Position numbers and translations under genes: made by a program. A stretch of DNA of 64,000 nucleotides from Magnolia sinica (lineage: Eukaryota; Streptophyta; Magnoliopsida; Magnoliales; Magnoliaceae), in assembly GCF_029962835.1 (NCBI RefSeq), contig NC_080588.1, forward strand, positions 40,593,001 through 40,657,000, in the 5' to 3' direction. Shown here in pieces: positions 23,052 to 32,854 of the stretch. Under the pieces are notes generated by a model, which saw only the letters and a program-made list of their open reading frames with translations, had not been told where the DNA came from and searched no databases. Every line of letters begins with the position of its first letter. Position 1 is the first letter of the stretch.

Positions 23052-24699
23052 TGTAAGTGCTATAGTCTCATGCTCCTTTGGTTGTCAAATTTTGTTGTGC
23101 CAAAACCTCTATCTGTGTCTTATGTTTATTTGTTGATATATATATATATATATATGTTCAAGACACGACATCACAATGCTTCAAGTCAAGTATGGTGATC
23201 GACTTCAAGAAATGCAAGGTCATGTATTTTGTCCTCTTCCGTAAGCATCAATGTTTAGAGCTACATCGATAAGAAGAGTATTTGTTCAAGACTCAAGTGC
23301 AACTCAAGATGAAGTTTAATTTCAAACTATAGAAGATCTCAAGATCAAGCTACATCAAGTAGAGATCTCAAGCTTTATAAGGTTCAAAGGTCAACCTTCA
23401 TCTGAAAGAATGAAGTTTTAATGTTCATACTTCATGTCCCAGGTATGAATGACCTTAGATTGACCTTAGGGTAGGTCATTTTGTATACATAATTCATACT
23501 AAATCTTTTTGTATGAATTTGGTCTATTCTAAGACTAGTCTTGGACCTTGTTCGACTAGTCCTAGCATTGGTTTGACCAGACTAAGAAATTCCACGACCA
23601 GTCCTAAGTTGTTGCAATTTTTCAGAATTTTTTGGTTATTTTACGACCAGTCCTGGAGACTGTTCGACCAGTCGTAGGAATGGTCACGACTTGTCCTTCG
23701 ACCAGTCCTAGATCTACAACTCGAACTATAACAACCAATCCTAGTTTCCTACGACTAGTCCTGGGTCAGATACGACCGGTCCTAGGTGATCTTAGACCAA
23801 TCGTAGAAATCCTAAGACTAGTCGTAGAACGGTTTTTTAAGATCGCGCTCAAAAATTCAAAATACCGTTGGTTTTACGACCAGTCGAAGGGTTCCCAAGA
23901 CTAGTCGTCGACGAGATTTTTGCATCTATAAATTGAACAAGAATTTCAGAGTTTCATAACTTAATTCAAGAAAATTCAAGGCTCCACTCTGAGATAAGTT
24001 TGTGTTCATTTTAAGCTACATTGTGCATATTTAATATTCTCTTTTGTTAGCTTTTCTTATTTGATTTTGTTCCTATATTTCAATCTTATTTGAAAAGAGG
24101 AATTGCTGATTCTGTCTTCTTAGAATCAAAATCAAATAGAGCTATGCCCAATTTGGTTTAATTTAAAATTAATTAGAACCTAGAACCATTTTTAAGTGAG
24201 TATTAGACATTGAACTTCTATATTCGAACTTCTACTCCGATTGGTTCTACTGGGCTGCTACAGAAGGAGAAATCCAGGTATTTTACATTTATGTAAATCT
24301 TCTATTCTTTTTGGTTTTCTTTTAAGATCCGCCAGAAAAATTTCATTATGTTAGTTATCTGAGGAGAGCCAGAAAACTCAGAAAGTGGGTTTTTGGATTG
24401 TGTAAGCCCAAGTTAAAAAGACAAAATTGTGAAGGTTTTAGGTGAACCTGTGAAACATATTTTGATAGTGAATGCTGATATCCGCTGTGTGAGGATATTA
24501 GGAGTGGAGTGGCTGTGTGGCTATTGTTGAACAGTTGGTGTACACACAGGCGAACCACGATAATTCTTTATGTCTTATGGTTTGAATGTTCATTTAATTT
24601 CTATATCTTTTATCATTCAGATTTGTGGAATGTATGTGTGGATGTAAATGCTGTAATATTTACATTTCAAGCATTGTGGGAATGTTGTAATAGTTTAGG
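23052..24699 (+). repeat. 3' LTR of element B2, 3' end deleted
   Basis: Starts TGTAAGTGCTATAGTC and tracks the 5' LTR to 'gttgtaatagtttag' (about 24699; equivalent point about 15890 in the 5' LTR). There it jumps into integrase C-terminal coding sequence of another copy. About 280 bp of LTR, including the conserved C-rich end, are missing. Confidence 0.9.
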
Positions 24700-26388
24700 A
24701 GTCCATTAATGTGGTTATAGATGATCACCTGAATACACCTGTCTCAAGTTCAGAAGATGATGAAGTCTCTTTGTTTGATAAACAAGACTCATCAGCCAGT
24801 CAAAATAACACTAAAGATAATTATAAAACATTTGTAATTATATGTGCTTCACATCCCAGATTGAGCCGGCCAACGTAATGGAAGTGATTGTTGATGAAAA
24901 CTGGATGGTGGCTATGCAAGATGAACTTAATCAATTTGTAAGGAATGATGTATGATACTTAGTTCCTAGACCTAATGATAAACACATTATTGGAACTAAA
25001 TGAATTTTTTAAAATAAGTCTGATGAATTAGGTAACATTATAAGAAACAAGGCTAGACTAGTTGTACAAGGGTACACTGAGATGGAAGGCATTGATTATG
25101 ATGAAACCTTTACCCCAGTAGCTCGTCTTGAATCTATCAGACTATTTATATCCATTGCTTGTTACAAAAAATTCAAAATCTATCAAATGCATGTTAAGAA
25201 TGCTTTCTTGAATGTTGATCTACATGAAGAAGTATATGTTGAACAGCCTAAGGGTTTTGAAGACCCTATACATACTGATCATGTTTATCGCTTGAAAAAG
25301 GCACTCTATGGATTAAAATAAGCTCTCAGGGCATGGTACGAGAAATTGACTAAGGTTCTACTAAGTCATAACTTTGTAATGGGGAGTGTTGATAAGACAT
25401 TGTTTGTAAAGAAACACAATGATTACATACTGATAGTACAGATATGTGTTGATGACATCTTCTATGGATCTACTTGTTCTAACATGTCTGTTGAGTTTGC
25501 AGATTTAATGAAGTCAAAATTTGAAATGAGCATGGTTGGAGAACTCAACTACTTTTTAGGTCTGCAAGTGAAACAACTTGAAGACGGGATCTTTATTTCT
25601 CAAACTAAGTATGCTCTAAACTTGGTGAAAAAGTTTGGATTTGAGAGCGGTAAAAACTTCGATATTCCTATGAGTACGACTCTGAAACTCTCTAAGGATT
25701 TGACAGGTAAAAGTGTAGATCCTAAGTTGTATCGCAATATGATAGGTAATTTATTATATTTAACCGCGAGTCAACCCGATATTGCATTTAGCGTGGGAAT
25801 CTGTGCTAGGTATCAATCTGACCTTAAAGAATCTCACCTGGTTGCTGTTAAGCGTATTTTGAGATATGTCACAAGCTCGACTAATCTTGGCCTTTGGTAT
25901 CCATATGATACTAATGTTCTATTAGCTGGTTATACCGATGCTGATTGGGCTGGTAATATTGATGACTGCAAATCTACCAGCAGTGGATGTTTTTATTCAA
26001 GAACTGTCTAGTTTCGTGACATAGTAAGAAACAGAGTTCTGTATCGCTTTCCACAGCTGAGGCTGAGTATATGGCAGTCGGTAATGTATGCACTCAGCTT
26101 GTGTGGATGAATAAGATGTTAAATGATTACAGATTTATGCAAGATTCTATGGTTTTGTATTGCGATAATTTTAGCGCAATCAACATTTCTAAAAATCCAA
26201 TCCAGCATTCACGAACTAAGCATATTAACATTAGTTATCATTATATTCGTGAATTAGTGAAAGATAAGATTATTTCATTAGATTATATTTAAACTGAAAA
26301 TCAACATACAGACATTTTCACAAAACCACTTGACAGAAACAAGTTTGCTAAATTAAAATTAGATATTGGTATGTGTAATGTGATTTGA
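24700..26388 (+). pseudogene. pol: pol 3' half of element C (IN end, RT, RH)
   Basis: Enters at the integrase-RT linker ('gagtccattaatgtggtt', equivalent to 19222 in B2). [23 protein letters not shown] (25082 on), the stop at 25319 and [21 protein letters not shown], then CVDDIFYGS, so the catalytic Asp pair is kept while the preceding Tyr is Cys. RNase H: YTDADWAGNIDDCKSTSSGC, then a frameshift near 26010, then 26071-26292 with CDNFSAINISKN. The stop TGA at 26386-26388 is the pol end. Other lesions are single stops, for example in the first RT block near 24955 and 25002. Gag, protease and most of integrase are absent. Confidence 0.9.
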
Positions 26389-26817
26389 GTTAATTGTGTT
26401 TGCTTGTACTATATTGCATGTTTTTATTGTTTGGAATTTTTTTTAAAAACTCAAAAATTGTTGAAAATTAGAAATTTTTGGAGTTACATGACCAGTTGAG
26501 TACACACTCGACCAGTCGTGGCACGACCGGTCGAGTAGCTCGGGTTTGGAGATTTAAATGTGGAAAAAGCACTTTTTTATCCATATTCTCATCTTCTCCA
26601 ACAAGCCCTTCCACAACTGGTTGAATCCACCTTCGATTGCAACTTGGTTAGTGCATCTTTTCCGTTTTCCTTTTAGATTTAGGATCTTTGCACTTCTATT
26701 TCCTTGATTTTGAAGTTTATTTCAAGATTTTTGGTAGTTTCTTTAGTTTTCTAACAAAAAATTTGATTTGGGTGAAACCCTCTATTCCTTTCTTGTATTC
26801 TTTGTGTGCATTGTGAA
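26389..26817 (+). promoter_or_regulatory. pol-ORF3 spacer of C with inverted-repeat block
   Basis: Contains ACTCGACCAGTCGTG (26506-26520) followed by CGACCGGTCG (26524-26533), 294 bp before the ORF3 ATG. A TTTAAAT (26551-26557) and a pyrimidine-rich stretch (26578-26602) come next, then TTGGTTAGTGC at about 26645. The arrangement matches B2 and D, although other spacer sequence has drifted. Confidence 0.5.
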
Positions 26818-27969
26818 ATGGAAAGTAGATACAAGAAGCGATCCTCTTGTGGTCCTTCTTCTTCCCATTCTACATCGGTTACGCTGCATACTCTTCGACC
26901 ACTCGAAGAGGACCCCGAATACATGCGGGATATTCATCTCCGCAATATTCTTGTTGAGCGGACTGTTAATTCCAATCACTTGAGTCCTTTCAATATCGTT
27001 CCCCACCTTGAAGCTGTAGGATGGGCTAACATATTGAATTGGGGCAGTCCTGCATACCGGTCCATTGCATAGGCCATGTATGCATGCATCAGCGACTTCT
27101 CTGTTGAAAACTTAACCTTTATTGTGACAACTACAGAAGGTCCAGTTCAAGTAGACCGTCACTTGATTTTTAGTTTGATGAATGTTCCTATGAATGATGA
27201 CAAAATACCTATCTCTATGTTAGTTGAGAGATCGTCTGAATCAGAAAGACGTATGGTAACTAGAGTTTTGTGCAACATGAATGTGGAATGGAATTCCGAT
27301 GTTGCGCTCAATTCCAAAAATATGTTACCAAGATACAGAGTTCTGCATCTTATTTTCATTTCAAATGTGTATCCTCGATCTAGTAACAAAAGTGAGTTAA
27401 CATCTTTCATGGGGCGCATTCTTCACTCGGATGTTTTTTGTGTTCAAGTATGTCTTCTGTCTCTTATTTGTTATATCATTATTCAGTTTCGTCTCCATCC
27501 TGGTCATAGTGATATTCCTTTTGCATATCTGATGACCACCCTAGCTATTCATATTCTTGTGATCATGCCTATTGGAGAAGCTCCTATTAACCATCTATCC
27601 TTCAATAATTCCAATATTAACAAGATGAATTCCAATATTAACAAGATGAATTTAAGGTTGGCACCCGGCCAAGTTGATAGGGATGCTGGAGGAGCTGTTG
27701 AAGAAGTTGGAGAGGAAGATGCTTTACCTCCTGATGATGTGAACATGGATGATTTATTTGATAAATTAGAATCTGATTCTAAGGCTGATCTTGACTTTCA
27801 GCCATCAGATTTTAATGAGTGGTTGAGAACCCTAGAGGAAAAGGTAGAAGGTTTGAATGTACCCCAGGAGACTCAATTCAAGTATATGTGCAAATACCTT
27901 AGGCACATTAATAAGGGATTACATAAAATTGATCCATCTATTCCTACCCCATCTTCTGGTTCTGACTAA
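26818..27969 (+). pseudogene. ORF3 of element C, best-preserved copy
   Basis: From ATG at 26818 the frame runs 384 codons to TAA at 27967-27969 with a single in-frame TAG at 27070-27072 (SIA-stop-AMYACIS; B2 and D have Gln here). Parts: basic Ser-rich N-terminus (residues 1-20), conserved core with AVGWANILNWGSPAYRSIA and the VDRHLIFSLMNVPMND block, a hydrophobic run VCLLSLICYIIIQF (about residue 215), HPGHSDIPFAYLM, an acidic DDVNMDDLFDKLESDS block, then a heptad-like C-terminus ending TPSSGSD. A 21-bp in-frame duplication lies at 27609-27650. There is no N-terminal signal peptide, which argues against a classic envelope protein. The single hydrophobic run could be a core helix or a membrane segment. 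Role unknown. Confidence 0.8.
27609..27650 (+). repeat. 21-bp in-frame tandem duplication in ORF3-C
   Basis: The unit TTCCAATATTAACAAGATGAA occurs twice back to back, giving a doubled seven-residue SNINKMN. B2 and D have one unit. The reading frame is kept. Confidence 0.95.
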
Positions 27970-28516
27970 AATCAGCTAGAAAATCTTAACGTGGGGTTTT
28001 GATTGTGATAGCCCATTTGAAAACACAACTCTATAAGTTTTAAGGTGAACTTGAGAAAACCTTGTTGTATGGTGAATGCCAATATCACGTGGGTTGTGAT
28101 TATTGGGAGTGAAGTAGGTGTGCCTGTTTGAGAATAGTTGGTGTACACACCGAACCACTATAGCTCGTAGTGTTTTTTGGTGGATGATGTATCTGATGGA
28201 TATGTGCTAAATGTTTGTAATCTTTTCATGTACATGTGGTGAATGCTTATAATAGATAACTTCCTTTCTTTGCCTCTTGTTTTAGTTTGCGATCTTGATC
28301 CTTATTGTGTTCAAGAAATCAGGTTGTCCTACCATAACCATTTGTTTTTGGTGTAAGGTTGTCCTTTGAATAAGGTTTGAATCAATTTCTCAATACTATT
28401 ACAATTGAGATCTCTGATTGATTCAGTTTTTTTTTTCTGTTCATTTTTTTAAAAATTTGGCATAGTCCTATTCACCCCCCCTCTCTCCTCTCTAAGATTG
28501 AGAGCTCACCCTTTTC
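27970..28516 (+). repeat. Truncated LTR (3' part) of element C
   Basis: Immediately after the ORF3 stop the sequence becomes family-B LTR sequence, equivalent to about 12250-12853 of B1 ('ggggtttt...tgt.agcccatttgaaa', 'ggttgtcct.ccata', 'ggcatagtcctattcacccc'), ending CTTTTCA at 28516 without a primer site after it. The post-ORF3 region, all purine tracts and the 5' two thirds of the LTR are missing. It is closer in wording to the B1 LTR than to B2 but clearly diverged from both. Confidence 0.8.
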
Positions 28517-28710
28517 AAAGAACCTATTTGATTGATTGCTCATATGATTCGACTCTAGGTTTTCAAATTTTCACCCTCGCTTCTTTGGATTACACTCATT
28601 CATACTTGTTTGCACAAAAGATTATTTTCTAAAAGTGATTTGAACAATGAGAATTGATGATTATGTCACATATGTTTTGCTTGGGACTAGAAAAATGCTG
28701 GTTGGGGGTG
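28517..28710 (+). other. 3' tail and polypurine tract of gypsy element G1
   Basis: Non-coding sequence ending CTGGTTGGGGGTG directly before the LTR start TGTTGAG at 28711, as a gypsy polypurine tract does. The phrase 'tgcttgggactag' upstream is typical of the 3' region of plant Tat/Athila-type elements. It probably belongs to the same element as the integrase at 10174-11031, with 17 kb of Sirevirus insertions between. The segment joining them is lost. Confidence 0.6.
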
Positions 28711-29776
28711 TGTTGAGTATAAGATATTGGATATTTTTCCTTATTTATATCTTGGTTTTATGAACATGATAATGCTCAATGGGTATATTTTATACATGTT
28801 TATATTGCGAGGTGAGTTTAAGAGCTTGGATTGAAAAGAATGTTAAAAGCATAGATTTGATGCTCAAGAATCACCAAGGCAAGTGATGGATCTTAGGATA
28901 CTAAGATTGATGATTTCAAGACCCCACGATTCAAGGAAACTAAGTGAAGAAGGAACAAAGTTGAAAGTGAAAAGTGCAGAAATTCACAGAATCTGAATTT
29001 CACTATCTACGTCATTGACCACTGGTCGATTACATCGAAGCCAGTGTTCGATGACATCGAACACGGGTCGATGACACCAAAGAATTAAAAGAAAATTGAG
29101 TTTTGTTGCTAGAAAAATTGGATGCAGTTCTCGATGACATTGAAGCCCTGTTCGATTGCTCGAAGACGTGCTCAATGACATCGAAGGAAATTCGAAGACA
29201 TTAAGATTTTTACGAATTTCTGGAGTAACTCATTGGAACACTCTGGACACATTCTTGATTACTCTAACACTCCTCGATGACATCAAAGGTATGTTCGATG
29301 ATATGAAGAGTTACGCAGTATGTCACGCCCCAAAAACGAAAACCGTGCTCACAAAATTCTTGATCACCGAATCCGGCATCGATAGCTTCCGTAGTACCCC
29401 ATTCTCAGCTCCCGGCACCCATATACCAGGTTCTAATCTTAGGATCCTACAAGGAGGATTTTGAACATGAATTTGATTCGTGATAAGCATAACTATAAGC
29501 ATAACCCACGAATAATAACCAACAACATCATCACAAATCCACTAAGATCAAAAACTTTGAGTACAATGCATAAGGAAAATACAATATCGGCAATCAAAAG
29601 CTCCAGAAGTCGGCTGTACGCTCCAAGCTCATTGCTGCTGTGGCGTCCTAGCATCACCTGCACGCATCAATCATGCATAAGCTTATAAAAAGATTAGAAG
29701 GTGGTGAAAGTGTGTGTGTACAGTAGAAATGTAGGTATGAAATATCAGAGTAATGCAGAAATACTGGTAAGTCCAT

Positions 29777-29899
29777 GAATGACATCAGCCGTACCAAGGC
29801 TATGTGATGCAAGGCATGAATGCTATCGGCCATGCCAAGGCCATGCGATGTAAGGCATGAATGCTATCGGCCATACCAAGGCTATTCGATGCAAGGCCT
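29777..29899 (+). repeat. 41-bp tandem repeat, three units
   Basis: Units starting GAATG at 29777, 29818 and 29859, each with 'atcggcc(a/g)t(a/g)ccaaggc' and 'gatg(c/t)aaggc'. They differ at a few positions. Confidence 0.9.
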
Positions 29900-29983
29900 A
29901 CAGGGCCAATGTCAAATGTGAGGTGTAACTCAAGCATACCAAATCTCATCTAAATCCTCATATCAATACATTTTATCTCTGGA

Positions 29984-30011
29984 ATATATATATATATATA
30001 TATATATATAT
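29984..30011. repeat. (TA)n microsatellite
   Basis: About fourteen TA units between non-repetitive stretches of family X. Confidence 0.95.
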
Positions 30012-30904
30012 CATTGGAGTCTAGTACACTGTACACCATATTGCCACCAACTGGACGTACAACCATGCAAGTGGAAGAGACCTCACTATCTTCCTACCAA
30101 TATCAGCCCGACCCATCGATAGTGGGCCCATTTACAAGCTGGTCAGACTCAGCCTAACATTGCCCCCTATCCTCGGGTGGATAAGGTCACACCCCCTTCC
30201 AACCAACCATGATATAGCGGGATACGCGGCCTACTGGTATACGACCCTTATACGCTCATGTATCCACTCGGTCTCGACGTTGGGAGTTATCCTCTGGTAC
30301 CATCGGGTTTAGAAATTTTCACCCAGGGATATCTACGGCGCCCCGATGCTAGTAACAGTATTTTTGGTGTCTAATCCTACCATCTACGATATGCTTGTGG
30401 AGGCTACGACCCTGATGTTGCTAGGGTGTATGGCGTAGAGAAATCATATCACACAAATGTGAGATGCATGAATCATACTATCCAGTTATGCAGTAATCTT
30501 GCGCATACCACGCGCTCATGTGGGTAACTCCTCCTATCAGGGAGTCCCATAATAATCTGCCCAATGGCATGTGCTCTGATCAATCACTCCTCATATCAAG
30601 CATACATATGATGTGCATGGGCATGGATCATGAAGCTATATTAAGTATGTTATATGATGATGATGTATTCTCCTCATATCAAGGATGGGCCTAGATGGCC
30701 TACTCATATCGAGAATGGGCCTAATGATCATAGGGGCCCAACGGTTTGGGTTAGCCCACTAAGGGGAGGTGAGAATGCGCCTAACAATAGGCCTTAAGGA
30801 GAGTTATAATGTGAACATTTAACCATCACTGTTCTTACAATGTCGACATCAAACCATCATTGCTCCCAAGGCATGGCCTATCATAAACATTATTACATAC
30901 ATCA

Positions 30905-31260
30905 TGATGGAATCGCACATCACATCGGTCCTCACATACATTGCTTTGGGCCTCACAGAAGGGCCTCACATACATCGCATTGGACCTCACCCATGGGCCT
31001 CACATGCATCACATTAGGCCTTATACAAGGGCCTCATATACATCACATTGGGCCACATCCCATGGGCCTCAATATATCACAATGGGCCACGTCCCATGGG
31101 CCTCTCCTACATCACATCGGGCCTCACTCATGGGCCTCATATACATCACATTGGGCCTCACCATCTGCGCCTCACTCATGGGCCTCACATACATTGCATT
31201 AAGCTGCATCACATGGGCCGCAACAATGGGCTTCATATACATCAAGTGGGACCCATCGTC
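30905..31260 (+). repeat. Degenerate tandem repeat, unit about 36-44 bp
   Basis: About eight or nine units built on 'tacatcacattgggcctcac..atgggcctca'. Units vary in length by several bases. The open frames here read His/Gly/Pro-rich low-complexity protein in all frames, so I treat them as repeat translations. Confidence 0.85.
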
Positions 31261-31539
31261 CTAACTGGACTAACTGCACCATTCATCATTACCCAAAAAA
31301 TGAATCATATCGAAAGATCATCTGGACCATACCACAAATAATAGTGGAGATAATGATTTTCACCGTTAACAATTCAAGGGGCCCACCATAACGTTTATTT
31401 TCCATTCAATCTGTTCATAAGGTCACAAAGACCTAAATTAAGAGGAAAACAAATTTCATATTGATCCAAAACTTTAGTGAACCCATATGATTTCAATGGT
31501 AGACGATCAATCATTCACTGATTTTTTGTAGTGTGGTCC

Positions 31540-32700
31540 ACCTGATAGACGGTGTGGATATAGAACATATACATCAATGGTGGGTCCCACCATCCAGCAG
31601 CTACTAGATAGTGCAGGATAAGACCCATACATCAAGGTAGGCCCCACATGGCACAAAACAGATGGACGGTATGGCTGCAAAGCACAAACGTCATAGTGCG
31701 TCCCACGGCACACCGTCCAGGGACAAACGGTGTGGATACAAAATATATACATCAAGGTGGGCCCCACCCCCCACACGTGCTACACATCCTGAAAGAAATG
31801 GACGGACGGTGTGATATAACATATATCTCATGATGGAGCCACAGAACTTGCTGACATTAGTACAGCAAGTGGTCCCCACCGTCTAGATGGATGGTGGTAT
31901 GAAATACATGAATCATGGTGGTCTTAATAGATGGACGATCAGGATATAAAATGAATACATTAAGGTGGGGCGTCCACGTCCCAGCTGGACGGTGGAGGTC
32001 CCACACATGCAGAGTGGGTCCCACCGTCTAGCAAATGGATGGATGGATGGGATATAACACATATCATGGTGGACTGCCACTTGTCTAGAAAAAAAGAAGG
32101 TGTGGATATAAGACAAATGCACCATGTGTGGGTCCCACACGGATGAATGGTTTGGATATAAAACATACCTCTTGGTCAGGGCCCACAGAACTTGTTAATG
32201 TCAATACAGCACCTGTCCAGTTACTGGACTGCTGGGCTGCTGGCCCAACGTCCAGCACATGGACGGCCCAGATATAACACATATCTCATGGTTGAACCCA
32301 TAGCTTGCTGACGTCAAGACCTGCTGGGGGGTGTTGGCCCACCAGAGATGGACGGTCTGGATTTAACACATGCCTCATGATTAGATCCACCATCCAGAGG
32401 TCTAGACGGTGTGGATTTGAAACACATACATCATGGCAGTCCCCACGTGGGACCCATGGATGGACAGCATGGGTGTACATACATCTGGGTAGGCCCATGC
32501 CCTGCACATGCAGGGTGGCCCTAAGGATGGACGGTGTAAGTATAACACATGCCTCATGATCAGGCCCACTTGCTGACGTCATAGTAGCAGCTATACAGCC
32601 AGTGGGACCCACACAACTGGCTGACGTAAATACAGCAGTTATATAGCTGGTGTGATGTACCCCAGCCAATCCACTTCCATTCTAGGTGGGTCCCACGTGT
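31540..32700 (+). repeat. Dispersed repeat zone with GTGGGNCCCAC palindromes
   Basis: Ten or more units of the type 'ggacggtgtggatata..acatacatca.ggtgggtcccac', spaced irregularly at about 60-75 bp. Perfect GTGGGNCCCAC at 31580-31590, 31757-31767, 32014-32024, 32128-32138 and 32686-32696. The same units fill 8590-9480. GTGGGNCCCAC is the consensus bound by plant class I TCP transcription factors. Confidence 0.8.
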
Positions 32701-32830
32701 GGCCCACCAGAGTTTTGAATCAAACTGATATTTGTGTTTTTACTTCATCCAGGCTGGTCCAAATGGACGGGCAGCGAGGTGAGGCCCAACACATGGACAG
32801 TCTAGATCAGGTGGGCCACATTTCATCACC

Positions 32831-32854
32831 GAGAGAGAGAGAGAGAGAGAGAGA
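32831..32854. repeat. (GA)n microsatellite
   Basis: Twelve GA units, in the same place in family X as the tract at 9711-9742. Confidence 0.95.

Larger units (their letters stand above)
14194..24699 (+). mobile_element. Sirevirus-like Ty1/copia element B2, 3' LTR truncated
   Basis: Contains 5' LTR (14194-16178), primer site, gag, protease, integrase, RT, RNase H, spacer, ORF3 (21413-22550), three purine tracts and 3' LTR (23052-24699). The two LTRs match closely over their shared length, so the insertion is comparatively young next to the gypsy remnants, yet the ORFs carry many stops. The 3' LTR breaks off about 280 bp short of its end and joins pol of another copy, so no target duplication can be tested. 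It entered the gag coiled-coil region of B1. Confidence 0.9.

Noticed and set aside
26818..27969. ORF3 as a retroviral-type envelope
   Set aside because: No signal peptide, no cleavage site or fusion-peptide-like region, and only one hydrophobic run; called an unknown accessory ORF instead.
11032..28516. B1 and C as one element with proven matching ends
   Set aside because: The truncated LTR of C is clearly diverged from the B1 LTR and the 5-bp flanks do not match; kept only as a possibility.
30840..32669. Several 80-127 codon ORFs on both strands as genes
   Set aside because: All are translations of tandem repeats in family X, overlapping in several frames with no conserved protein.
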